Source: Thermoplasmata archaeon
GTDB lineage: Archaea; Thermoplasmatota; Thermoplasmata; Thermoplasmatales; Thermoplasmataceae
Assembly: GCA_021835265.1 (NCBI GenBank)
Contig: JAKBQK010000128.1
Span: 1-5,423 of the forward strand
DNA: 5,423 nucleotides
Reading direction: 5' to 3'
The stretch's first letter is position 1, and each line of letters starts with the position of its first letter. The position numbers were made by a program, and so were the translations under genes. The notes below the pieces were generated by a model, which saw only the letters and a program-made list of their open reading frames with translations, was not told where the DNA came from and made no database searches. Of this stretch, positions 1 through 5,423 are shown piece after piece.

Positions 1-2
1 AT

Positions 3-29
3 GATACTGATTCCAAATTAATCAAATAG
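3..29 (+). other. Possible tail of the upstream reading frame (broken glycosyltransferase)
   Basis: In the third plus-strand frame the window opens with a short coding-like stretch, DTDSKLIK, ending at TAG 27-29. It may be the end of whatever gene precedes the window. One extra base between about 11 and 29, for example a fourth A in the AAA at 24-26, would join it in frame to the next reading frame as LIKIGKLAKYDPDFN. It could therefore be the interrupted middle of one family 2 glycosyltransferase. The first frame also reaches a stop (TAA 19-21), so which frame was coding cannot be settled from 29 bases. Confidence 0.3.
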
Positions 30-34
30 GAAAG

Positions 35-601
35 TTGGCAAAGTATGATCCAGATTTCAACTTGAGTTCAATAACTATTAAGAGTGACATAGTTAGAAAT
101 AATAAAGAAATGTTAAAAAAAATCAATTTTTCCATTGATGCATTAATGTATTTTTTAGCAATTTCAAATAATAGTGGTAGCATTTTACTATACAAAGGAG
201 AGCTAACAAAATTTAGATATTATAAAAAAGATGGATTGACTATTGTTCCTTCAAAGGGAAGAACAATAGAAAGCGTCTCTAATTTTGCAGAATGTCAGTA
301 TAACTTCGATAAAACAATGTTTGAAATAATTGTTGGTAAACATGCTAAAAAAATACTATACATGCGGGTAATAGAGGATGAGTTGAAATTATCAATATTG
401 ACAGAAAGAAAAAGGGAAGTTATACATATAATATATGCCTATAAATTGTTGTTGTATGCTTTAAGGATAGGAGAGTTTTACAAGGTCAAATTAGCAATTA
501 TGGGCTTACTAAATCTATTAAACCATGAATTTTCTAAAAAGAAATACATTAAAGGAAATTTATTTTTATCTGATCATTACCCAGAAATTCCACCCATATA
601 A
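35..601 (+). CDS. C-terminal half of a family 2 glycosyltransferase-like protein, probably a broken gene
   Basis: This 188-residue frame resembles the second half of archaeal GT2 glycosyltransferases. YDPDFNLSSITIKSDI (residues 4-19) matches the stretch before the acceptor-side helix, SIDALMYFLA (33-42) the helix carrying an Asp, and LTKFRYY (57-63) the usual LTYYRxH element, with Tyr63 where His is normal. Residues 127-165 are hydrophobic helices, as is common at these C-termini. The N-terminal nucleotide-binding half with the DxD motif is missing. An in-frame TGA at 8-10 closes the frame upstream. The only early starts are TTG 35, directly abutting AGGAAAG with no spacing, TTG 62 and ATG 110, none with a proper ribosome binding site. 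I infer a frameshifted gene or sequencing error rather than an independent protein. The family call is from remembered motifs only; a genuine small hypothetical protein remains possible. Confidence 0.6.
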   Translation: MAKYDPDFNLSSITIKSDIVRNNKEMLKKINFSIDALMYFLAISNNSGSILLYKGELTKFRYYKKDGLTIVPSKGRTIESVSNFAECQYNFDKTMFEIIVGKHAKKILYMRVIEDELKLSILTERKREVIHIIYAYKLLLYALRIGEFYKVKLAIMGLLNLLNHEFSKKKYIKGNLFLSDHYPEIPPI

Positions 602-727
602 AACAATAGTTGGAAGACGCATTTTTATTTGGCATTTTGACTCGATTTTCAAGTACTAAATTTGAAACAGCCTTATCCGTAAAATAAACTATACAAATAA
701 GATAAATATGTTTCACCAATATCCTCT
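602..727 (+). other. AT-rich intergenic spacer between glycosyltransferase genes
   Basis: This 126-base spacer holds no ORF of note. A T5 run at 622-626 followed by further T-rich sequence could end transcription of the upstream frame. Translating all three plus frames gave only short peptides, none recognisable as a missing glycosyltransferase N-terminus. The last part (681-727) may hold the start signals of the next gene. Confidence 0.4.
681..698 (+). promoter_or_regulatory. Candidate archaeal TATA-like promoter element
   Basis: The stretch AAAATAAACTATACAAAT contains an A-rich BRE-like segment followed by a TATA-like ACTATACAAAT. If it is a TATA box, the usual spacing of about 25 bases puts the transcript start near 715-722. 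That gives an almost leaderless mRNA for the TTG start at 728, consistent with the lack of a Shine-Dalgarno there. In an AT-rich gap such a match is easily met by chance. Confidence 0.2.
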
Positions 728-1867
728 TTGATTAATTTGGAATCAGTATCATTCTTAATGAATGCTTTCAAGGGCGGAGGGCCTCGGAACGTTTACATTT
801 TATCAGAATTGCTTTCGAATAATGGATTTGAAAGTTATATAATGAATTATAACGATGTTCTTGGTAATTCGGGAGGAAGCAGACAGGAAAAGCAATTTTC
901 AGTAAACGTGATTAAGAGTACGGGTCTCTTAAACGGAATGAATAAAATGGCAAGTTTTTCGGATGATGTCAGGTTCCATAGTACTCCTATATTCTTTTTT
1001 AATCAATATTTTCTTAAACCCAAAGTTCTAAAAAAAAATAAAAAAATGGATATTTACATTTCGACATTTTGGCAATCAGTAGTGCCTGCAGATCGATTTT
1101 CTAAGAATATTAATGCTCAGCACATCTTTTTTACGCAGGCAGATGAAAGAACCTTTGGGAAAGGCAAAATGTACAATAAGATATGTGAAAGTGTCTATAA
1201 TAGAAATGTTGTAAAGGTAACCCAAAGCTTGTGGCTCAAACAATTTTTGGATGAGACATACGGGGGGCTTAATGAATACATAGGAATTGGAATTGATCAT
1301 AATATTTTTAAACCTATGTCAAATGAAAAGGAAAACACTATTTTCTCAATCGCACGACCTGAGCCATTCAAGGGATTTGATGTGTTTTTGAAAGCTTGCA
1401 ACATTTTATCAAAATCATCCAAAAATATAAAAATAGTTATCGCTGGAGATCCAGATTTAATCAAGCGGAAAATGATCGAACTCGGATTTAATTTTAGTTA
1501 TGAAGCTATAGGATGGATTTATGATGATAAAATATTAGCTGGTTTATACTCGAAATCTATTTTTGTAAACACCGGTTTGGAGGAAGCTCTGCCTATGCCA
1601 CCAATAGAAGCTATGAGTTGTGGGTCTGCAGTTGTACTGACCGATATGCCTGGCGCAAAGGAGTATGCAATAGACCAAGTTAATTGTCTTCTGTGCCAAA
1701 GAGGGAATCCAAAAGATTTTGCTGATAAGATCATATTGTTACTTGAAGACGAAAACATGAGAAATAGGCTCTCCTTAAACGGTTTAAAGGCTGCTTCTAA
1801 ATACAATTGGGATAGCACCGCACAAAAGTTGATTCATGTAATAAAGAGGAGTGATTCACTGAAATGA
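728..1867 (+). CDS. Family 4 (GT-B) glycosyltransferase
   Basis: A retaining GT-B glycosyltransferase, likely cytosolic or membrane-associated, transferring a sugar from a nucleotide-sugar donor to a surface glycan or lipid-linked oligosaccharide; donor and acceptor cannot be read from sequence. It is 379 residues, normal for GT4. The N-terminal Rossmann domain has the glycine loop FKGGGPRN (14-21). The C-terminal domain has ARPEPFKG (209-216) with Arg210 and Lys215 as the expected donor-phosphate ligands, VIAGDP (237-242), and EX7E in EALPMPPIE (Glu286, Glu294) followed by AMSCG. There is no signal peptide or membrane span. The TTG start at 728 is chosen because the first beta strand, SVSFLM, would be cut by the first in-frame ATG (758), and TAA 698-700 blocks extension. 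No Shine-Dalgarno is visible, and ATG 708 in another frame raises a possible one-base break. The next gene follows closely, so co-transcription is likely. Confidence 0.88.
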   Translation: MINLESVSFLMNAFKGGGPRNVYILSELLSNNGFESYIMNYNDVLGNSGGSRQEKQFSVNVIKSTGLLNGMNKMASFSDDVRFHSTPIFFFNQYFLKPKVLKKNKKMDIYISTFWQSVVPADRFSKNINAQHIFFTQADERTFGKGKMYNKICESVYNRNVVKVTQSLWLKQFLDETYGGLNEYIGIGIDHNIFKPMSNEKENTIFSIARPEPFKGFDVFLKACNILSKSSKNIKIVIAGDPDLIKRKMIELGFNFSYEAIGWIYDDKILAGLYSKSIFVNTGLEEALPMPPIEAMSCGSAVVLTDMPGAKEYAIDQVNCLLCQRGNPKDFADKIILLLEDENMRNRLSLNGLKAASKYNWDSTAQKLIHVIKRSDSLK

Positions 1868-1870
1868 TGT

Positions 1871-1874
1871 GGAG
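1871..1874 (+). promoter_or_regulatory. Ribosome binding site deciding the second GT4 start
   Basis: GGAG lies 9 bases before ATG 1884, just after the stop codon of the preceding gene. It favours ATG 1884 over the in-frame GTG at 1869, whose nearest purine-rich element (GAGGAGTGAT, 1846-1855) is 13 bases upstream and less well placed. Confidence 0.5.
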
Positions 1875-1883
1875 TATGTTATA

Positions 1884-2933
1884 ATGGTCAGCCAGAATAA
1901 AAAAATATGTTTTTTTACAACTGCATCGCTAGGGAATTATGGAGGGGGAGAAAAGTGGCTTATTGCAATCGCAAATGATCTAGTTTCAAGGGGATTTCAT
2001 GTTCAGGTATTTGGAACAAAAAACCAGAGATTGAAAAGAAAGAGTTTATTGGAAATACAAAATTACATTAATTTTGACTATGAGGAACATGAATCAAGAG
2101 GGAAGTTTTTACCTTTTATGCTAAAGAAAATTCCTGATATAAACTGTGATGTTATTTATGTTATAGGGGGATATTATTTTTTTGTTCGACAAATACTTAA
2201 ATTAAGAGGAAAAAAGGTTTATGGAGGGCATGATCCGTCACTCCTTAATCCAGAGACATTTTTCAAAAAAAGACTCCTTAAATATTTATTGCCCAAATTT
2301 AACAAAGTACATGCAATAAACAAAGAAGAAATGAAGTGGATAAAATACAACAGAAACACCCATGTTTTAGAAAATACATATTTTGGGCCAGTTATTCCAT
2401 ATGTAAAAAAACCAGATAATTTTACCATTTTTTTTTACGGCAGACATGAAAAAATAAAAGGCACTGATACCATCAAATATATTATCAACAATCTTGATTC
2501 TAGTATTTCATTTATTATCGCAGGTTCAGGAACTGAAAGTGAATCATTAAAAACTAATCTTAAAAACTTAACATATTTAGGATTCGTAAATGAAGAACAG
2601 CTCTATGAAACAATCAGAAGAAGCCATGCTGTGATTTTCCCCAGTTTAATTGAAGTTTCATCGCTCGTAATATATGAAGTACTTGGAAACTATACACCAC
2701 TGATTTATAGGAACAAAGAGTTTAACTCATTTTTAGAGAAAATAGAATTATGCAGAAAAGCTGATACGGACCCTGATTTTTTAGCTCAGATAGAATTTCT
2801 GTATAAATTATTTGAAGAAAGAAGAGAATATTATGATGAAATATGCTCCAAACTTCCTGCAAAACTGACTAACTTTGAAAGTTATATGAATAAGTTCATA
2901 GAACTATTTATCTTGAGTAACATAGAAAGTTGA
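1884..2933 (+). CDS. Family 4 (GT-B) glycosyltransferase, divergent
   Basis: A second retaining GT-B glycosyltransferase, 349 residues from ATG 1884 (354 if GTG 1869 is used). The N-terminal domain opens with a beta strand, KICFFTTAS, then a glycine loop GNYGGGEKW (residues 17-25), as in GT4 enzymes. Mid-protein GGHDP (114-118) resembles the inter-domain region of the family. The C-terminal domain carries FFYGRHEKIKG (183-193), with Arg187 and Lys192 as the expected donor-phosphate ligands, IIAGSG (211-216), and EX7E as EVSSLVIYE (Glu257, Glu265). The segment after EX7E is VLGNYTPLIY instead of the common AMACGxPVI, so this is a divergent member. Substrate cannot be predicted. It starts 16 bases after the preceding glycosyltransferase stop, so the two are probably one transcript acting on the same glycan. 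T-rich runs follow its stop. Confidence 0.85.
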   Translation: MVSQNKKICFFTTASLGNYGGGEKWLIAIANDLVSRGFHVQVFGTKNQRLKRKSLLEIQNYINFDYEEHESRGKFLPFMLKKIPDINCDVIYVIGGYYFFVRQILKLRGKKVYGGHDPSLLNPETFFKKRLLKYLLPKFNKVHAINKEEMKWIKYNRNTHVLENTYFGPVIPYVKKPDNFTIFFYGRHEKIKGTDTIKYIINNLDSSISFIIAGSGTESESLKTNLKNLTYLGFVNEEQLYETIRRSHAVIFPSLIEVSSLVIYEVLGNYTPLIYRNKEFNSFLEKIELCRKADTDPDFLAQIEFLYKLFEERREYYDEICSKLPAKLTNFESYMNKFIELFILSNIES

Positions 2934-2946
2934 ATTTCTCCAATGA

Positions 2947-2972
2947 TTTTTATTCTTTGTTTCTCGTTTTTT
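2947..2972 (+). terminator. Oligo-T terminator for the plus-strand glycosyltransferases
   Basis: A T5 run (2947-2951) and a T6 run (2967-2972) in a pyrimidine-rich stretch lie 14-39 bases after the stop of the second GT4 gene. No clear hairpin precedes them. This fits archaeal-type intrinsic termination at U-tracts, but it is also compatible with chance in AT-rich DNA. Confidence 0.4.
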
Positions 2973-3019
2973 CCTATAATTGAGTGCCGTTAAAGGACCT
3001 TAATGTATCGGATATGTTG

Positions 3020-3028
3020 AAAAAAAAA
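3020..3028 (-). terminator. Oligo-T terminator for the minus-strand nucleotide-sugar operon
   Basis: Nine A on the plus strand give T9 on the minus strand, about 57 bases after the TAA of the epimerase gene. It is the longest oligo-T tract in this gap and the natural end of the minus-strand operon. No stable stem-loop is evident before it, so termination would be of the archaeal U-tract kind. Confidence 0.45.
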
Positions 3029-3084
3029 TTGAGTAAAATCTTCATTTTATTAGTGTTTGATTGTTATTTTCTCCATGATTTTGG

Positions 3085-4203
3085 TTACCTTGCGAGGTAT
3101 TTTTTCCTCTCCCTCTCCTGTTTTTCAAACTTATCAAACGATTTTTCTGACAATGACCACTGAATAAGATTTCCAACACCATTGTCAACATCAACAAAAT
3201 ATGTTTTCCCAAAGTCGCGATTCAATTTTTCAGTGCTTGCATAATCATGTCTGTTATCTCCAGGCCTGAAGTCATTAGATATTTTTGGTTGAATGTCAGT
3301 TCCTAGCTTGTTATTTAATAAATCTACAACACCTATGAGTGATAAGGGTTTTCCAGTGCCAAGATTATAAACCCCATTCCCTTTTTCCAGCGCAAGAACA
3401 TTCATCTTTGCCACATCTTTGACGTAAATGTAATCTCTTAGCTGCTTCCCATCCTCGAATAGGAAAGGCTGATGATTATTTTTAAGTCTTGATAAAAATA
3501 TTGCCATAACGCCAGTATATGGATTACTAAGGCTCTGTCTTTCTCCATAAACGTTAAAATACCTAAATGCAACAGTGTCTATTCCAAGAGTATAAGAAAA
3601 GTCCATCGCTATTCTTTCTGTTGCATATTTTGAAAGGGAATATGGATTGGAGTTCTGTGGATATTTATTTTCTGTTATTCCCACAGGTTCAAGATCAGCA
3701 CCGCATTCATCGCACTTAGTTTCCCATTCTCTCATCTTGAGCTGACTTATTGGTCTTACATCAGGGCTCTTTATCCCATGAACTTTGCATTTATAAAGAC
3801 CCTCTCCATAAAGACTCTTTGACGAGGCAACAACAATTTTTTCAGGATACTTTTGGTTCTGTTCTGATTTTAATTTCAATATCTGTTCATACATCAAAGC
3901 AGTGGCAGATGTATTTACATCCATGTATTTCTTTGCCTGCCAAAAGCTCTGAGCTATTCCGACAGCTCCAGCAAGATGAATTATTCCATCTATTCCCTTC
4001 AATAATTTTTCCCACATTTTTCTATTTCTAATATCTCCTATAATATATTTTGCTTTTGGGTTCTTATATTCTGGTTCTACCCCATTGTGAACTTGTTTCT
4101 CAAGATTATCAACGACAACAACTGAATAACCTTTTTCGACCAGTAAATCAACGGTATGACTACCAATAAAACCCAGTCCACCTGTTACTAATATTTTACT
4201 CAT
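3085..4203 (-). CDS. NAD-dependent nucleotide-sugar 4-epimerase-like SDR with CxxH/CxxC insertion
   Basis: An extended short-chain dehydrogenase/reductase acting on an NDP-sugar, 372 residues from ATG 4203. The N-terminal NAD site is TGGLGFIG (residues 7-14); the catalytic set is Ser128 in SSKSLYGEG, Tyr188 and Lys192 in PYSLSK. RYFNVYGERQ (214-223), GKQLRDYIYVKDVA (252-265) and YNLGTGKP (279-286) belong to the substrate side. Between the Ser and Tyr motifs lies an insertion with Cys139-x2-His142 and Cys164-x2-Cys167, which resembles a zinc knuckle. I recall this insertion, and YGEG, from a subfamily that includes dTDP-L-rhamnose 4-epimerase-type enzymes; the real substrate is open, and in this operon UDP-xylose or UDP-glucuronate are also candidates. 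ATG 4203 is preferred to the adjoining GTG 4206 because AGGTGA sits 4 bases before it. It starts 4 bases after the preceding stop, the last gene of the operon. The charged C-terminal tail (about 354-372) extends past the core fold. Confidence 0.87.
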   Translation of the reverse strand: MSKILVTGGLGFIGSHTVDLLVEKGYSVVVVDNLEKQVHNGVEPEYKNPKAKYIIGDIRNRKMWEKLLKGIDGIIHLAGAVGIAQSFWQAKKYMDVNTSATALMYEQILKLKSEQNQKYPEKIVVASSKSLYGEGLYKCKVHGIKSPDVRPISQLKMREWETKCDECGADLEPVGITENKYPQNSNPYSLSKYATERIAMDFSYTLGIDTVAFRYFNVYGERQSLSNPYTGVMAIFLSRLKNNHQPFLFEDGKQLRDYIYVKDVAKMNVLALEKGNGVYNLGTGKPLSLIGVVDLLNNKLGTDIQPKISNDFRPGDNRHDYASTEKLNRDFGKTYFVDVDNGVGNLIQWSLSEKSFDKFEKQERERKKYLAR

Positions 4204-4207
4204 CACT

Positions 4208-4213
4208 TCACCT
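4208..4213 (-). promoter_or_regulatory. Ribosome binding site overlapping the upstream stop codon
   Basis: On the minus strand AGGTGA contains the TGA stop of the decarboxylase-like gene and lies 4 bases before ATG 4203. It selects ATG 4203 over GTG 4206 and implies coupled translation of the two SDR genes. Confidence 0.6.
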
Positions 4214-5131
4214 TTTTTTTATTGACTTTGCCATTAGTTTGATTCCATCTTCTAATGTAATCTGTGGTTCATATCCCAATTGCTTTATCTTTGTTATATC
4301 TGCCGACCTTCTTCTTGGATCATGCTCAGGCAGTGGAAGAAATTTAATTTCGCTGGAAGAATAGAGAACTCTCTTTACTATGCCAGCGAGCTTTAAAATT
4401 TCAATCTCATTATCACTTCCAATATTGTAAACTTCACCCAATTTCCCTTTTTCAATTAACATTAAAATAGCTGAAACCGCATCTGATACATATGTAAAAG
4501 ACCGGGTTTGAGTTCCATCTCCATATATTGTTAGTGGCTCATTGCTCAGGGCTTGCCTTACAAACCTGTCTAGGACTCTTCCATAAAAATCACCGCCCCT
4601 CATTCTTGGACCGTATGTATTAAAAAATCTTATTATGATATTTTTTAAACCATATTCTCTCTCATAAGCTTTTGTTATGGCATCTCCAAATCTCTTCCCC
4701 TCATCATACGGAGATCTTGTGCCCGTCGTGCTTACTGATCCTAGATAATCCTCAGAAGTAGGAATTTGTGTAGCATTACCATAAACTTCAGATGAGGATG
4801 CATACATATAAATTGCATCTGAACGCAGTGCAATTTCAATGAGATTCTTTGATCCTATGCTATTGGAAAGGGCAACTTCGACTGGATACTTTTCCCATTC
4901 AACCCTGCTTGCATTGCTTGCAAAGTTTATGATATAATCAAATTTCTCCTCCGTATTGAAACTAATAACATCCTCTTTTATGAAATGTATTCTTTCTTTT
5001 ATTGAATCCAAATTCTCGAGCAAACCGCTTGAAAGGTTATCCAAGATATGGATTTCCCATCCTTTCCTTACCAGACCTTCAGCAAGGAATGATCCAAGAA
5101 ACCCGGAGCCACCGGCGATTAATGCTCTCAT
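4208..5131 (-). CDS. UDP-glucuronate decarboxylase (UDP-xylose synthase)-like SDR
   Basis: An extended SDR of 307 residues, close to the usual size of UDP-glucuronate decarboxylases, which oxidise C4 of UDP-glucuronate with NAD, decarboxylate it and reduce it to UDP-xylose. Visible motifs in order: GGSGFLG (7-13, NAD site), ASSSEVYG (111-118) with Ser113 and Glu115, SPYDEGKR (140-147) with Tyr142 and Lys146, RFFNTYGPRM (168-177), YGDGTQTRSFTYVSD (203-217), and HDPRRRSADI (270-279) near the C-terminus. The SSEVYG form, the PYDEGKR form and DPRRR with the following ADI are typical of this enzyme; dTDP-glucose 4,6-dehydratases have TDEVYG instead. UDP-glucuronate 4-epimerase is a less likely alternative. 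ATG 5131 follows GGGGAG at 3 bases and overlaps the upstream stop as ATGA. The upstream dehydrogenase could supply its substrate, which supports the assignment. Confidence 0.85.
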   Translation of the reverse strand: MRALIAGGSGFLGSFLAEGLVRKGWEIHILDNLSSGLLENLDSIKERIHFIKEDVISFNTEEKFDYIINFASNASRVEWEKYPVEVALSNSIGSKNLIEIALRSDAIYMYASSSEVYGNATQIPTSEDYLGSVSTTGTRSPYDEGKRFGDAITKAYEREYGLKNIIIRFFNTYGPRMRGGDFYGRVLDRFVRQALSNEPLTIYGDGTQTRSFTYVSDAVSAILMLIEKGKLGEVYNIGSDNEIEILKLAGIVKRVLYSSSEIKFLPLPEHDPRRRSADITKIKQLGYEPQITLEDGIKLMAKSIKKR

Positions 5132-5423
5132 AATCTCCCCAGTCCATGATACTCAAATCCTATTCTTGTTGCTTCGTTTTTGTCTATTACACCCCGAGTG
5201 TCGAAGATCAAGGGACTTTTATTCATGACCCCTTTTAACTTGTTCAAATCAATGTTCTTATATTCTGAATGTTCTGTAAGAATAAGAAGAATTTCTGCAT
5301 TTTTTGATGCAGAAAATATATCTCCAACAATTTTGACCTTAGTATCCTTAACATACGGATCTGACATGGTTACACTAAAATTATTTCTCTTTAGATAGTC
5401 AAAAATCTCATATGAAGGTGTAA
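5128..5423 (-). CDS. UDP-sugar 6-dehydrogenase (UDP-glucose/UDP-ManNAc type), C-terminal part
   Basis: Only the last 97 codons are in the window; the frame stays open to 5423, so the gene continues beyond the right edge and its start is unseen. The visible part is the C-terminal UDP-binding domain of the UDP-glucose/GDP-mannose dehydrogenase family, which oxidises C6 of a UDP-sugar to the uronate in two NAD-dependent steps. Signatures are TPSYEIFDYLKRN near the left edge of the visible protein, MSDPYVKD, LTEHSEYKNIDL (usual TDHSEYK), IFDTRGVID (usual DTRN) and the terminal GFEYHGLGR. The nucleotide-binding Rossmann domain and the catalytic Cys are outside the window, so UDP-glucose cannot be separated from UDP-N-acetylmannosamine as substrate. 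The adjoining decarboxylase-like gene favours UDP-glucose, which is inference. Its TGA overlaps the next ATG (ATGA). Confidence 0.88.
   Translation of the reverse strand, partial: TPSYEIFDYLKRNNFSVTMSDPYVKDTKVKIVGDIFSASKNAEILLILTEHSEYKNIDLNKLKGVMNKSPLIFDTRGVIDKNEATRIGFEYHGLGRL
5135..5140 (-). promoter_or_regulatory. Ribosome binding site inside the dehydrogenase 3' end
   Basis: On the minus strand GGGGAG ends 3 bases before ATG 5131 and lies within the last codons of the dehydrogenase gene. With the ATGA overlap at 5128-5131 it indicates translational coupling. Confidence 0.5.

Noticed and set aside
1076..1818. Two minus-strand open frames (1076-1300 and 1519-1818) inside the first GT4 gene
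   Set aside because: They lie opposite a gene with clear family motifs, have no recognisable domains and no ribosome binding sites; they are antisense shadows.
1864..1884. Mini-ORF ATGATGTGGAGTATGTTATAA at the junction of the two GT4 genes
   Set aside because: Six codons overlapping a stop and a ribosome binding site; more simply explained by the junction itself.
2219..2428. Minus-strand open frame inside the second GT4 gene
   Set aside because: It is antisense to a well-supported glycosyltransferase and its composition is that of a shadow frame.
3750..4031. Plus-strand 93-codon frame opposite the epimerase gene
   Set aside because: It falls wholly within the epimerase coding region, covers conserved motifs on the other strand and shows no recognisable domain.
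4208..5131. dTDP-glucose 4,6-dehydratase (RmlB) as identity of the second SDR
   Set aside because: The SSEVYG motif lacks the Asp-Glu pair of the dehydratases, and the PYDEGKR and DPRRR motifs point to UDP-glucuronate decarboxylase.
4956..5398. Two plus-strand frames (4956-5228, 5180-5398) opposite the decarboxylase and dehydrogenase genes
   Set aside because: Both are antisense to strongly recognisable enzymes and have no independent support.
1..5423. CRISPR array, tRNA or rRNA gene, insertion sequence or inverted-repeat ends
   Set aside because: Reading both strands showed no spaced repeats, no tRNA-like TTCRANTC element in context, no transposase motifs and no long inverted repeats.

Overview
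The window is a piece of an AT-rich genome carrying a glycan (cell-surface polysaccharide or glycoprotein) synthesis locus. An archaeon is my best guess, possibly Thermoplasmata-like. The reasons are: arginine mostly AGA/AGG, non-ATG starts, Shine-Dalgarno elements of the GGAG/GGTGA type lying on upstream stop codons, oligo-T runs without clear hairpins as the likely terminators, and archaeal-looking glycosyltransferase and nucleotide-sugar enzyme families. A low-GC thermophilic bacterium is not excluded. No RNA genes, CRISPR array, insertion sequence or phage genes were seen.

Left half, plus strand (1-2933): three glycosyltransferase-type reading frames. The first (35-601) looks like only the C-terminal half of a family 2 glycosyltransferase; the frame is closed by stop codons just upstream, and a single lost base within about 11-29 would explain this. 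Then come a 126-base gap and two family 4 (GT-B fold) glycosyltransferases (728-1867 and 1884-2933), the second only 16 bases after the first. Both keep the EX7E motif and the Arg/Lys donor-phosphate pair.

Middle (2934-3084): a 151-base convergent intergenic region with oligo-T runs in both directions, probably the shared termination zone.

Right half, minus strand (5423 down to 3085): a tight operon of nucleotide-sugar enzymes, read right to left. It contains the C-terminal end of a UDP-sugar 6-dehydrogenase (UDP-glucose or UDP-ManNAc type, cut by the window edge), a UDP-glucuronate decarboxylase (UDP-xylose synthase)-like SDR joined to it by an ATGA overlap, and a 4-epimerase-like SDR with a CxxH...CxxC insertion starting 4 bases after the previous stop. 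As inference, these three could run UDP-glucose to UDP-glucuronate to UDP-xylose to a C4-epimerised pentose, which the neighbouring glycosyltransferases would transfer.

The operon is visibly richer in GC than the glycosyltransferase genes, so the two halves may have different histories. I found no convincing novel molecular system. The points most worth checking are the two apparent single-base frame breaks in the glycosyltransferase genes, the Zn-ribbon-like insertion in the epimerase, and the proposed nucleotide-pentose route.
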